A stretch of DNA of 64,000 nt from Phanerochaete sordida (Eukaryota; Basidiomycota; Agaricomycetes; Polyporales; Phanerochaetaceae). A model generated the notes under the pieces. The model had not been told where the DNA came from and searched no databases. It was given only the letters and a program-made list of their open reading frames with translations. The position numbers and the translations under genes are program-made. The DNA lies in contig BPQB01000005.1 of assembly GCA_019973155.2 (NCBI GenBank), positions 682,001 through 746,000 on the forward strand. Direction: 5' to 3'. This document shows, piece by piece, positions 36,701 to 49,371 of the stretch (within the stretch, counting starts at the first letter, position 1; every line of letters begins with the position of its first letter).

Positions 36701-39700
36701 GACCTTGGCGTTGCGCTCGGCCTCCTCCCTGTTGGAGGGGCTGTACTCGACTGGATGGTTGAATGGGTCGGTGTAGCTGCCGATGAGTCAGCATCGCTGC
36801 AGGGAGGCTGGGGAAGATATCCCTACTTCATGGACTTCGAGAACATCCCGCGCCCGAACTTGATGGTGTCGTTCCACGCCGAGGTCAGCTCCGACATGAG
36901 GACCATCTCGTACTCGGGCTTCTCCGAGATGACCCAGGACCATGCCTCGATACCCGCAGAGACTGAGGGAGGGTTGAAGAGCTCGAACGGCAAGGCGACA
37001 AGGTAGTGAACCAGGCCTCTGTCGAACTTAAATGGAGGGTCAGATGGACGTATGAGTGGCAGCTCAGCGCTAGGAGACTCACGTTGTCCAAAGAGATGAT
37101 TGTCGCAGCACAGCGGAAGAGCAGCCGCTTGAGCTCTTGGATCGTCAAATTGCTGCGCTTCTCAGCGATGTCCTGCATGACTCCTGCCACCCTCTCCTTC
37201 AAAAGCTTGACTTCCTGGGGGGTCGTCTGAGTGTCGTCGGTCCTTGGATCTACGACAACGTAAGCCGCCGGCTGCTGGACAGCGCAGAAGGTACGTACCT
37301 ATGAGCCTTGCGATGCGGAAGCCCGACGCTTCGCCGGAGAAGTAGGCCTTCGACGTCAGTTCGCCAGCAGCAACCTTCGCGCGGTCGTATTGATAGCCCA
37401 GCATGGTCGACATCGACGCTAAGTGGTGTCAGCGGCGTCAGGCGCAGCTCGCGGGAAGTCGGGGGTGAGGACACACCCAGCTTCCGGTCAATCGGCCCAT
37501 ACGCCCTAACGAAGTCCACTGCGATGGACGCTCCGAGGTCCGACGGGTCAGCCGACGACGCAGCGTTGTTGCCGCTGAGGTACCTCTGTGTGCAAGCAAT
37601 CTGTATGCCGTTCAGTATGCACATGGGGGCGCGCGGCGCACCTGCAGGGTCGCGTGGAGCTCCACCGGCGCGCGGCCGAGCGCGAGCTCGAACCAGTTGT
37701 GCGCGTCCCGCTGGAGCGAGCGCAGCATCTGGTTGCGCGCCGCGTAGTCGTCCGTGAGCTCGAGCGTGAGCGCCATCTTGTCCGAGCTGAACACAAACGT
37801 CGGGTTGTCCTGCCGCGCGCGTCAGCCCCGCCCCGCATACACGCGCAGGCACGCACCTCGTCGAGGTACTCGTTCTCGCACGCGCGCCGCAGCAGCGTCA
37901 GCGTCTCGAGCACCGCGAACACGAGCGGCGGGTCGCACGTGAGCGACGGGAAGCTCGTGATGAGGCGGTTGAGGTAGCGGCCCGCGACGTCGCGCGCGCG
38001 CGCGATGCGGTGCGTGCTGTAGAGGAGCAGCCGGCGGAGCTCGCGCGAGAGCGCGGCGGGCAGCGCCTGCTTCGCCGCGAGCGCGTTCAGGTCCGCCGCG
38101 CACTCGCGCACGACCTTCTCCGCGACGGCCTCCATGCACTGCACGAGCCCGACGTTGCGGTTGAGCCCGTTGTTCGCGAAGTACGTCACGAGCGACGCGG
38201 GCAGGCCCGCGCCCGCGCGCAGCCGCTCCATGTCGTGCATGCACAGCAGGAAGATGATCTGCCCCGGGTACAGGCTCCGGATCTCGCTCGAGCGCAGCGC
38301 GATGTGCTTGATGAGGATGTCGCGGTGCCTGCTGACGACCTGCGGGCGCTGTCAGCCGGGCGCGCGTGGGGCACCCACAGAGGACTTACCGTCTCGGCAT
38401 ACTCTCTGCGGATGACGGGGTTGTACTCCAGGTCGCTGACAATCGTGTCGTGCGCCTCGTCGAGCACGATCGGCGGCGTCTTCGCGGCGATGCGCGCGAG
38501 CGCTGGGCGCTGCCACTCCATCGCGGGGTGCTCGCTGTCCTCGGCGGTAAACTGGAAAAGCACACAGATGAACCACATGTTGCGGAAGAGCGTCGTCAGC
38601 GCGCTCGACGGCGGCACGGCACAGTCTGCGTGGCTGAGCAGCGCGTCGAGCGGGAGTAGCAGCGACGCGAGCTGCTCTGTCATCGCCTCGACCTTCGTGC
38701 GATGGTTTGAAATCGCGACGTTCTGGATCGCGACGCCCTTGTCGCAGAAGAGCGTCAGCAGCTCGACGAGGTACAGCTCATACAGCTCTGGCCTGCGGCG
38801 GAGCTCGCGGGCGAGCCGGGTTTGCGCGGCGAGTACCTGAAGAGATTGTCAGGAGCCGTGGATGTACTTTGCAAAGGGGAGTGCTTACCATGTTGTTCGA
38901 GAACCTTGGGTCATCGGGGTTGGCAGAGCGGTTGATGTTGGAGAAGACTTTAATAATATCCGCGAACGCTGCCTCAGGCGCCTCGAGCGCCAGGTCCACA
39001 AGATTATACGCGATGGCAGCCTCGACCGTCGGTTCCGCGCTCCTCAGGCGTTGCAGCAGCATCGAGATCGCGAGGCGCGTGACCTAACACTCATGAGTCC
39101 GCATTCCCATACACACAGCGCAGCACACACCTCCTCGGTGTTGAACTCGAGCGCGAGGCGCGTGACGACGGAGATCGTGCTGATCGCGACGAGGCGCTTC
39201 TCGTCCTCGGAGAGCCCGCGGAGGCCGGTCTCCATCGAGTACAGCGTCGCGGCGTCCGCCGAGTCGCTCAGCGACGTCAGCACCGCCGCGGCCTCGTACG
39301 GCTCCTTGCTCGTCGCCGCGATGTGGTTCAGCAGCGAGTACATGTACGACATGATCAGGTCGTCGCCGGGCGCGAGCTGGGGCGGGGTAAGTCAGCGGTC
39401 AGCAGGCAGGCTGGGGACGGTGCTGACGTTGATGCAGAGCGCGAGGCACTTCGCCGCGGCGACCAGGGGCGGAGGGGTCCGCGTCCCAGGCGTGAATTCG
39501 AACTCAAATATCGGAAGTGGAGATGTGACGAAACGGCGGAGGTGGTTCGCCATCCTGGCTGCAATCTCTGGGAAGCTGAATCACAATCAAATCAGTAAAG
39601 CTCCACGACATATATGGAACCCTGCCGTACTTCCTGACCAGCACGGCCGTGGCCTTCAACGCAGCTTCCTGCACGAGGTTGTCTGAGACGGGCGAGTCTT

Positions 39701-41075
39701 CGCTGAGCAGCAGCTGGATGCGTGCGAACAGGGCCTTGTCGAGGGTGTGCGAGGCCGCGGAGCAGACTGACGCGAGTTTCTGGACAGAACGTCAGCTTGT
39801 ACTGCTAATTTCCCTCGCCCAGAGCCGACGCACCAGACTTTCCGACATGGTCTCCCACGCGTAGCTATCCTCCGACGGCTCGGCGTCCATCTCCTCTATC
39901 TGCATGAGCAAGTTCGTGAAGCACTTCATCGCGCTCTCGAGCGTCTTCGCGAGGGCATCCCGGTACGCCTCGCTTCCCGTCAGCGACTCCGCGACGGCGC
40001 CCTCGAGGAGGCACTTCCACGCATGGTTGCACGCGGCGGCCTCGGCGAAGGGCACGTCGGCGTGGCGGCCGGCGGGCGCGAGCGCCTGCGCGAGGATCGT
40101 CCACTGCGCCTCGATGACGCAGCAGAGGATGAAGTACCCGCTGAGCGGGCGCGCGCGCGCGATGTAGCGCGAGAGGAAGGTGCGCACGAAGAGCACGCCC
40201 TCGGGGTCGTCCTCCTCGCGGCGCAGCACGTCGAGGAGCAGGTGGTTCAGGCCCGCGACGACCTCGGGCGAGAAGAGCGTGTTGAGCGCCGCCGCGACCG
40301 CCGCCCACTCGTCAAGCGACCACGCGAACGGCGCAGAGATGATCGCGCGGTAGAAGCCGTGGAAGGCGGGCGCGAACTGCGAGAGGATGTCGGAGGCTGG
40401 GCGGCGCCGGATGTCAGCGGAGCGTGCGCTGAAAGTATACAGTCCACGTACAATCGCCCTTGCAAAGCATGGACACAATCTGCGACACGAAGGTGGTGAT
40501 TGCGCCCATAGCGGCCTCGCGGTATTCGGCGTGGCGCGACGCGATGCGAAGCAGCGCCGACACTGTTGCGGCGACGAGCTGGTCAGGCAGCGCCCAATCT
40601 GCTATGTTGTTACAATCCGTGGTACGCGGGGCATCCATGAGAATACACACCATCCCAAGCGAGGCAGTGGTCAAAGTCGATGTAAGGGACGTCGCGTAAG
40701 ATTTCGACCAGGACGGGGACAGTTTCCGAGATGAGCGAGTCTGGCATGTTGACTGCCAGCTCTGCAAAGCCTATGTTGCAATGTACACGCGAGGTGGACT
40801 GCAAGAGCTCAGTACGACATCTGTGGGTGAGATGCTGGGGCGCACCATGAAGACCCTGACTTGCTCCCCATCTTCCTCTTCTACTGCGCGCGTCTCCACC
40901 TGCGACGTTACGAGATCTATAGATGTGTTGAGTTCTTCGATTGGTGTGTTGTCCTTGCAGTCGCCGATATTCTCGGCTAGGTCGGACAGGATGAGCTGGT
41001 GGATGTTCAGCTCCAAGCTGCGGAGGAATGAGACCGGGTAGACGGCAGGAAAGACGGCGTGACTTGCCAGTCCAT
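33734..41075 (-). CDS. STT4: Phosphatidylinositol 4-kinase alpha (Stt4)
   Basis: Makes PI4P at the plasma membrane. The largest gene here, with more than 20 introns and close to 2,000 residues. The long N-terminal helical region starts MDCLELNIHQLILSDLAENI. The C-terminal kinase domain shows FKVRKSRVIAIEEGDG, IFKVGDDCRQDVLALQVI, the catalytic loop KDRHNGNIMIDGEGHIVHI, DFGFLFDIGPGG, KFEPNSFKLTHEM and the end LQNGIPYK. Three introns appear non-canonical: the first (41018-41067) and the last use GC donors of the form TG|GCAAGT, and 34262-34328 starts ATGAGT and ends TTAC, followed by an 8-base exon (34254-34261). Each is forced by reading frame and by conserved residues. The start exon is only 8 bases. 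Confidence 0.92.
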
Positions 41076-42120
41076 TGTATTATGTAGTTGTTGAACAGAT
41101 GTTTGAGTATATGCGTGTCGCGAGGCCCAGTAAGTAGCGACTGAGGCGTAGGCGAAGGCGGTGAACGGTCGTCGTGTTGCGGAAGCAGATGCCGGCCGGT
41201 GTAACAGTAACTGACGACCGTAAGCGTGTAAGTAAGCAGGGTAAGTTAAAATCTCTTACATGGGTAAGCAGCGTAAGTAAAGGTAAGCTAAGTACTAAGC
41301 GCCCTTGCGGACACCGCGCCGAAGCGGCAGGAGATCGGATCAGGGCGCGCGTTGTGGCGTCAGGGACGACGTCCCGGAGTTCGTCTTCGCGACAGTCTGC
41401 TCTCGGCGCGATCTCCTCCTCGTCACGCGCCTCATCTCCGTGTCACCTCGCCCGGCTCTCGCCTCCGCCACCCTCCCCCGCCAATTCACAGAGCGTATTG
41501 CCACAGCTCGCTACCTGCGCCACTCCGTGCATCTCCTCGGATATTCGCAGGCAGCCACTCGAGCGCGGTTTCCAGGGATCCATCCCCGGACCGGACGTCT
41601 CGAAGGAGTCTCGTTCCCGGCGTTGGCGTTCGGGTGCTGTCCCGCTGGCTCTACCTTTCCATTTCAGCCGTGTCCGCAGATGGGCATCCTTGTCTGCGCC
41701 GCGACCTCGGGGCGAAGGTGACACCACCGCGGGCTGAGTCTGAATACTAGTTCAACACATGGCCTCGACGTTCTGATGACCCACCACAGTGTCCAGCCCA
41801 CGCACCGGCCAGCACACTAGCACGATCTCCCTTCCTCAATGCAGGAAGCAATGCCCTTTGCTCTCACCGCCACCCCATACTTCATGCGTCCCTCGTCGAG
41901 CGCATCTCTTATCGTCTCCATCCATCTTCTCCGTCTCTGTTTCGGGCAGTCCAATTATTTGCGCTCCTCTGTCCTCGCTGCAGCTGATCATCTCGGGTGC
42001 ACAAACTCTAAATAAACATCTAAGATATTCTTCTTCACGAGCAAAATCCTTAAATGACGAGCCTGGCCCCAGCGTGTACTTTGTCGACACACCCGCCGTC
42101 CACCTAGCCGGTCTCTAACA
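41076..42120. other. Divergent intergenic region STT4 / ABC gene
   Basis: About 1 kb holding both promoters. Near STT4 is a cluster of GTAAG pentamers (41220-41287). A plus-strand frame at 41174-41737 is Ser/Pro/Arg-rich with no domain and was not called. A pyrimidine-rich leader precedes the ABC start. Confidence 0.5.
41220..41287 (+). repeat. Cluster of seven GTAAG pentamers
   Basis: GTAAG starts at 41220, 41228, 41232, 41241, 41264, 41273 and 41283, with one reverse copy (CTTAC) near 41255. Spacing is irregular (4-23 bases). It lies 145-210 bases upstream of the STT4 start. Confidence 0.8.
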
Positions 42121-44690
42121 ATGGAGAAGCCGGAACACGTCGCACAAGACTCCACGCTGCTAGGCGGCCCGCTGCCTCCCTCGCTCTCGGCCGTTCAGTC
42201 GGGGATGTGGCGAGTGGTCACAGAACGGAACAGCGCCGGCGGAAAGGTCTTGTCTTTCTGGGATCCGTGTCTCGCCTACCTCAGGAGCATGTGCGACCTG
42301 CAATACGCCTTGTACTTTTTATCCGACGTTTACCGGGCTGGCCCCGGAATATTCGCGCTATATGTTGCTTCCAACTTTTTATCCGGCATCGACACAGGCA
42401 TCAGACTTTATCACACCAATAGGGTGCTGGCGGAGGTTGGTCTACGACTCCTTTGTACTCTTGTATTTCACTCAACCCCTCTGCTTCCCAGGTAGAACAA
42501 GCCATCAGCACAAAGAAGGTCAACCTAGACCGTATATTACGCACGCTCGCCTGGAGCATCTTCCTCGAGCTAATCTCTGCTACATGGCAATGCCTGAGGT
42601 CAGCAACATCTCCTGGCACGCTACATGCTCCTGACCAACCATCATCTCCGTCACAGATCATATGCCGACCGCACACTCGCAGCAAGGGTAGATTTGCTTT
42701 GCAAAGTCCGTGAGATGAAGGCCGAGTTGAGGGCGGACCTGCTTTCTGCACAAAGTGAGTAGCTCTCGCAGATCTTACACACCTCCAGTGCAACAACGAC
42801 TCCATCCCTAGAGCCTCCAAACGGCAGAAATTATGTACCACCCTCTATGCGCGACAATATGCTCGCACATATCTTCGGCATGTTCGACGCGCTCAGCTCC
42901 CTCACATCGGAGCTCATCCTCCTGCTGAACCTTGTAAAGAACCAACAGCACGGCTACGTTTTCGTTATACTATGTCTCGCGAGCCCTGTATTACGCCGAT
43001 ACACCGCCGGCTCTGCGCCTCTTCAGAGCACGTACCACGCTATCACCCTGATCTATCCCACACGCTGACAGTCGCGCTGCGTTTCCACAGACATGATATA
43101 CTACGTAACGGACAGCAGCTACCGGCGCGCCCTTGCATTCTACGAACTCGCGCTCTCGCACACGGCACGGGCCGAAGTCATCAGCAGCGGCCTGCAAGAG
43201 TACATTCTCGCCGGTATGAGCTTCACTTTCCGTCTGGACGACGGCCTGACGAGGGGCGACAGAACATGAGAAAGCCATAAAAGGATCAGGTCCGATGAAG
43301 AGCTGGCAAGACGCGATGCCCTGCGAAGGCTCGGACCCACAGCTGCTGTCTCGCTGCCTGCTGACACTCCTGGAAGAAATACCACTGGTATGCTCTTCTC
43401 CACAATAACAAACGGCGCCCGCTGAGGCCCGGCGCGATCCAGCTCTTCTACATCCTGCAGGTCGCGCGCAACCCCAGCCAAGACTTCTCCCTCACCTTCC
43501 TCGCCACGCTCCAGCAGACGACGCGCAACATGGCGTACACGTTCTACAGCATCAGCTGGAGCCACAGCACGCTCTGGGCCGCCGTCGCCCGCGCGAAAGC
43601 GCTCTACGCCGAGCCCGAGCCCGATTCCGACAACGAACTGCACTCCGGCGACGCGCCGTACCCCCCGCCCGACGCAGACCCCACGGAGGGCATGGCCATC
43701 GAGCTGCAGTACGTCCCCAGCGCGCCGCCCCGCCCGCACTGACACCCCCCAGGAACGTCTCCTACACCTACCCCGGCGCGCCCACGCCCGTCCTGCGCGC
43801 CGTCTCGCTCACGATCGCGCCCTCCGCGCTCGTCGTCGTCGTCGGCGCCAACGGCAGCGGCAAGACGACGCTCGTGCGCCTGCTCGCGCGGCACCTCGCG
43901 CCCGGCGCGGGCACGCTCCGCGTCGACGGCCGCGCCGCACACGCGTACCGCGCGCGCGACCTCCACGCCGCGACCGCGCTCCTCGCGCAGGAGCACGCGC
44001 TGCACGCGGGGCTCGGCGTCGGCGAGAACATCGCGCTCGGCGACGCGCGCGCGGCACACGACACGGCGCGCGTGCGCGAGGCCGCGGGCCTCGGCGGCGC
44101 AGACGCGCTCGTGCGCGGCCTCCCGCACGGCCTCGCGGAGGACGTCGTGCCCGTGCACACGTGTGTGAGCATGCTCGCGGGCGGCACAGGCGGCGGCGGG
44201 GCGCTCGCGGAGTATCGGCGCGGCGTCGAGCGGCCGCGCGGGCTGTCGGGCGGGGAGAAGCAGCGGCTCGCGGCGTGAGTGCTGGTGGCGTGCGCGTGCG
44301 GCGGAGGCTGACGGGGCGGCAGGTCGCGGACGTTCATGCGGTTGTTGGGTGGGCGCGTGCGGCTGCTCGTGGTGGACGAGCCGAGCTCGGCGCTCGACCC
44401 GGCGGCGGAGCACGCGCTGTTCGAGCGGCTGCGCGCGATGCGCGCGGGCAAGACGATGGTGTTCGTCACGCACCGCTTCCAGCATCTCACGCGGCACGCG
44501 GATCTCATCCTGTGCGTTGCGCTTGCGCTGACGTTGGTAGATGCTGACACGCCGCAGGTGCATGAAGGACGGCGAGCTCGTCGAGACGGGTACGCACACC
44601 GAGCTGATGGCGCGCGATGGCGAGTACAGCAAGCTGTACGGCATCCAGGCACGCGCGTTCGCGGGCGAGGACCAGTCCGCTCGTGCCTAG
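42121..44690 (+). CDS. ABC transporter half-molecule with one nucleotide-binding domain
   Basis: About 700 residues, eight or so introns. The N-terminal half has several hydrophobic segments (LAWSIFLELISATW, TSELILLLNLV, GYVFVILCLASPVL) and an ABC-B-like coupling region (EEIPLLFYILQVARNPSQDF). The ATPase domain is complete: AIELQNVSYTYPG, Walker A GANGSGKTT, Q-loop LLAQEH, signature LSGGEKQRLAA, Walker B LLVVDEPSSALDP, H-loop VFVTHR, and GELVETGTHTELM near the end. A Gly-rich insert (MLAGGTGGGGALAEY) lies just before the signature. Splicing at 42985-43092 is ambiguous; the downstream exon clearly reads MIYYVTDSSYRRALAFYELA. Substrate and membrane are unknown; such half-transporters act as dimers. 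Confidence 0.83.
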
Positions 44691-44816
44691 CGTAGTAAGG
44701 TGTGCTGTCAATCTGATAAAGCCCAGGACACGAAGAGACGATTTAAACCAAAGATGGTCGTACATGTGATGTATACACGTATGTTACAAGATGTGCGTCT
44801 TTATGGCTTTGCTAGT

Positions 44817-46443
44817 TTAGTATGTGAGGGTCTCGACCATGGCATCGAGGATCCGCAACGCGTCCGGGATGTAGAACTTCTCGTACTGCATCGGGACAGG
44901 TGTGCTGAAAAGAGAATGGTCAGCCTTCAGGTATGCTCGAGGAACCTTGAACGACGTACTCCCAGCCCGTGACTCGCTTGACAGGTGCGTTGAGCTTGAG
45001 GAAGCAGCGCTTCTGGATCTCAGCAGCGATCTCGCCGCCGACGCCGCCGGTGCGGCTGGCCTCGTGCACGATCACCAGGCGTCCTGTCCGGCGGACACTC
45101 TCCTCGATCGTCTCGACGTCCCAGGGGAGGATCGTGCGGAGGTCAATGAGCTCGACCTTGGCGGAGCGCAGGGATGCAGGCACGTGCTTTGCGAGGGACT
45201 CCGGAGGCGTCGCGAGCATGTGCAGCGCTGTCTCGCAGTGGTAGGTGGGCGTACCCCATGTGAGCAGGGTCAGGTCATTGCCGCGGGTCAGGTGCTCAGC
45301 CTTGCCGAGGGGCAGCTCGTAGTCGTCTATTGGGACTTGCTCGACTGCAGACAGACAAAGTTAGACATTTGAGATGCGTAGCGGGCTGGACGATACACTG
45401 ACCAGCCGAACGATACAGGATTTTGGGTTCCATGAAGATGACGGGGTTCGGGTCGCGGATCGACGCGAGCAGCAGGCCCTTGGCTTGTATCGGCGAGCGC
45501 GGAATGACAAGCTGAAAGCATCGTTTAGCGACTAATCATGTGCCATAGAACGGAAGGATGCGTACCTTCAAACCAGCCGCTCCCAAAAAGTAGCCTTCTG
45601 GGCTCTGCGAGTGGTAGAGACCACCATGGCCAACGCTCATGGTCGGGGTCCGGATCGTCAATGAGCCGACCCCAAACTGGCCGCCTGAGCGGAACCTATG
45701 CTTCGCGGCTTCATTGACGATCTATGAGAACCCTGAGTACGTAGAAGCGGTTACCGAGGGCACGCGTGTCCTCACCTGATCGAACGCAGGGAAAATGTAG
45801 TCCGCGAATTGAATCTCGGCAATTGCGGTATGGCCCATGGAGGCTAGACCGACACCGAAACCTGCGATACCCTGCTCGGTCAATGGCGTGTTGAAGACGC
45901 GTTCTCGACCTGTTCCATGTGCATGAGTTCACCCCGCATTTCTAAAGAGAAAAACACGTACCGAATTCCTCAGCCAACCCCATGGTACACCTGAACACGC
46001 CTCCAAACGCGACATCCTCACCAAACACGACGGCAGTGTCGTCTTTGGTCATCGCGACACTGCATGGTAGCTGTTTTGAATATGGGACTTTGTCTAAGGA
46101 GGGAGATCCTTTTACCTCATAGCGTCGCGCACGGCCTGGTACAGGTTCATCTTGCGAGTTTCGCGACCAGCGACGACATCATCCAACGCAGCACTGTCCG
46201 CATCTATCCAGCGCAGGCCAGGGGCGCGTAATGCGGTATCGCGCGTGGTGCGAAGGAAAGACGAAGTCGCGATGGAGGGTAAATGACCGCCCGCGGGTGG
46301 CGGCTCGGTCGATTGGAAGCGGCGAGCCGAGTGCTGCTCTGGACGTGAATATCGCGAATATTCAGAATAAAATGCACAGGGAAGCGTACGTTGGCCAGCC
46401 GCAGCCGTCGACTGGGGAGGCGGGCAAGTCTGGAGGAGAACAT
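44817..46443 (-). CDS. BCKDHB: Branched-chain 2-oxoacid dehydrogenase E1 beta
   Basis: Beta subunit of the thiamine-dependent E1 that decarboxylates the 2-oxoacids of Leu, Ile and Val in mitochondria. Visible: [122 protein letters not shown] and [17 protein letters not shown]. The [16 protein letters not shown] block and GWDTP mark the BCKDH rather than the pyruvate enzyme. The start [18 protein letters not shown] is a basic presequence; a first intron then joins to [10 protein letters not shown], a likely cleavage area. A Met at 46459 starts another frame without the intron. It is divergent from creC. Confidence 0.92.
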
Positions 46444-46578
46444 GGGGGTGCAAAGACAAGCAGGGCTGAGACCAAGATCCGGTGCATGACCTCTCTGTCC
46501 GGGACCACTTCCACTCTGCCGCCGGAGCTCTAGTAGCTTAACCTACACGCCCGCTTACCCCACACCGAGCGATGCATC
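46444..46578. promoter_or_regulatory. Shared divergent promoter, BCKDHB / creC
   Basis: Only 135 bases separate the two start codons. The layout means both promoters overlap. No TATA box is evident. Confidence 0.5.
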
Positions 46579-48884
46579 ATGGAGACTGAATCGTCCTTTG
46601 TTGCGCCGGAGGGTGTCTACACCGTCACCGAGGAGCACAAGCACAGTCTCCTTGGCGTGCACACCGTCACCGCCGCTCCTGTATCCTACCCGACCAGACT
46701 CAAGACGGTGACGGTCAAGTTCACTGCCGCCAAGAACGCCAACTCTCAGGTCCTCTCGCAGCTGCTGGGAGGGAATCGAGAGAAGGAGAACAAGAAGGAG
46801 AAGGAGAAGCAGGAGCGGGAGAAGGAGAGGCTGGACAAGGAGCGAGAGAAGCAGCAGGATGGTCTTAGCGTATCCAGCAGCGAGACACCAGAAGATGCAC
46901 CGTCTCCAGATCCTTCGACCTTCTCCCCTTCGCCGGACAATGCGACGTCACCTACCATTGCACACGAGCAGCTTAACAGCCTGTTCGGCGGACCCTCGAC
47001 GGTAGGCAAGAAGAAGTCCGTCGCCCGCCCGAAGCACAACATGCGGACCACGTCCTCGACCTTCATTACCAGGCTGCAGAACTTGGACAATCTAAGCAGA
47101 CACCTTGCATCAAAGCAGGGGGAGATCACCTTCTTGTTCTACAACACGTCGAAGTCCTTCATTTGGACTGAGGCTGGCAATAAAGTGAAGGTGGGTACGG
47201 ATCAGTCGCTGGTGTGGTTGTCCCTAACGCATGGCCAGGAACCTCTGGGCCGAATATATTTCGCAGCGTACCCGACTTGCCATGATGTCAACACCACGAC
47301 GTGTTCGTCGGAACGCATAGACGTGATCATTGGCTTCAACACCGGCGATCTGCTTTGGTTCGGTGAGGAGCCAGAAAGATACCGCGGATTGCAACCCTAA
47401 CAACCCTGCAGACCCCATATCGTCAAGATATGGCCGACTCAACAAGCAGGTGTGTCGCTTCTCATTGCCTATTGCCTACTACTAACGAGAGATAAGGGCC
47501 GCATCTGCAATTCACCGTGTACAGCTGTACGATGGGTACCGTCTTCGCCGAACCTATTTCTCGTCTCGCACGCGGACGGCACCATATTGCTGTATGACAA
47601 AGAGCGGGAAGACGGCGTCTTCTCTCCCAAGGAACCTACGTCCGTCGTGCTGACCGAGGTGAATGGGGTACCACAGACGCCTCAAACACCGCAAGAGCCA
47701 TGGAACCCGCTAGACTCCATCTTTGTGACATTCCCTCCGTGGCACCCTGCTATGATAGCGTCCTCGCTATCCAATGGCAAGACCGATAAAGACAAGGACC
47801 GGATACCGAAGAATCCCGTCAGCCATTGGAGGGTATCTAAGAAGAAGGTCGTCGGTCAGTGGTCCCGGCGGTGTTATCCTAGCTTTCCGTCTGATCGTGT
47901 GCAGACTTCGTGTTCTCTCCGGACGTGAAATATGTCGCAGCTATTTCAGAAGATGGCTGTCTGCGAGTTATTGACGCAGTCGCCGAGCAGTACGTATTTA
48001 TTGTGCGGTCTAATACCTCCATGTTCTGACCAATCGACAGGCTAGTGGACTGCTACGCATCGTACTTTGGCGCCTTGAACTGTGTAGCTTGGTCCCCTGA
48101 CGGGCGGTACATTCTGGTGAGCAGTGCACGCTATTCCTGGCTGATGTGACCAGCTGACAAAATCAAGACCGGAGGCCAAGACGACTTGGTCACTATTTAT
48201 TCACCATGGGAGCAGCGCGTGGTTGCGCGGTGCCAGGGACACTCGTCCTTTGTTGCTGCGGTCGCGTTCGATGACATCCGCTGTGACGGCAGGACGTATC
48301 GCTTCGGCAGCGTGGGCGAGGACAGCAAGCTAATATTGGTGAGCGCCACGGCCGTGTGACGTTAATCTGACCACTCATGTGTGCGCGCATTAGTGGGACT
48401 TTTCGAGTGGCGCCCTGCACCGTCCGAAGCTGCAGGTAAACAATCCGCTTGTGCTGCCCCATAGCGCGCGCTGACGGTCGCCGACCAGGCGACGGCCCAC
48501 CACCAGCGCATGTCCATGACGTCAAACGTCTCGCTGGCCCTCCGCAGGCGCGGCGAGTCGACCGTGTTCCTGAGCGGGCCCGGCATGGACGCGCCGATGC
48601 CGCGCTATCACCCCGCGCCGTCGCGCAACGAGGTCGCCGTGCTGCAGCCTGTGCTCGTGCGTCTCCCCTGCCCCTGCGCCCGCGCCGAGCTGACTGCGCG
48701 CCAGATCAAGCCCATCGAGGGCGAGCTGCTCACGGACATCATCTTCTACCAGCGCGGGCTGCTCACCGCGAACAAGGTCGGGCACGTCAAGCTCTGGGTG
48801 CGCCCGCTCGCGGCGCACCCGCGGCACCTGAAGGGGCGCCCGGCACGGAGCAACTCCTTCGCGGACACGGACGCGTTCCCCTGA
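46579..48884 (+). CDS. creC: WD40 protein CreC (WDR20/DMWD family)
   Basis: In Aspergillus, CreC stabilises the deubiquitinase CreB in carbon catabolite repression; the animal relatives are WDR20 and DMWD. Starts [19 protein letters not shown]. Residues 70-95 are a charged Lys/Glu run (possible coiled coil), then Ser/Pro-rich linker. The propeller begins [20 protein letters not shown] and includes [91 protein letters not shown] and [17 protein letters not shown]. Near the end, [17 protein letters not shown] closes the last blade. Introns sit between most blades. The C-terminal tail is Arg/Ser/Pro-rich. Confidence 0.88.
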
Positions 48885-49371
48885 GCCGCCGCGCCAGCGC
48901 CGCGCGCGCATCCATCGCCAATCTTTATTCTTAACCTAGGGACTGCGCCGCCGGTGCCCACTCGTATCTACGCCGAATGTCTTGTATTTCCCCCTTGCTG
49001 TATCCCGAGCGCTGCCTGCTTGCTTTTCTCCTTCGCTGTACATTGCACGACCCAATCAATACACAGATATGTTTAATAAAGCGGATGGATATTTTGGAGA
49101 CACCGATAGGTGCGGGAGATATACATTAAAGCCCATGGTATCTACGGTATTACAGGTCCATTACAAACCCCCGGGATGCTCTACAACGTGGTACAGTATA
49201 AAAATAGTGCAGGAATGAGCGACAGGCGTCGGTGCGCGGCAGAGACGTGAGTGAGGTCGTGAGAGGCGTCGTCGCTGTGTAGTGCGGAGCAGAAAATGCA
49301 TGGAGAACAAGGAGATAGCAAAAAAAGATGAAAGACGAGGGAAGGCTCTATGCCGAGGCGATTTTCTAGCT
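48885..49371. other. Convergent 3' region
   Basis: Between the stops of creC and the MFS gene. A short AT-rich stretch near 49050-49200 is seen, as for 3' UTRs; nothing else. Confidence 0.5.

Noticed and set aside
41174..41737. 187-codon plus-strand frame between STT4 and the ABC gene
   Set aside because: Ser/Pro/Arg-rich, begins inside the GTAAG cluster region, no domain.
43604..44652. Long minus-strand frames (346 and 294 codons) opposite the ABC ATPase domain
   Set aside because: Shadows of the GC-rich ATPase exons; Arg/Ala/His-rich with no motif.
44700..46500. Pyruvate dehydrogenase E1 beta as identity of the mitochondrial gene
   Set aside because: The [23 protein letters not shown] and GWDTP blocks fit the branched-chain enzyme better.
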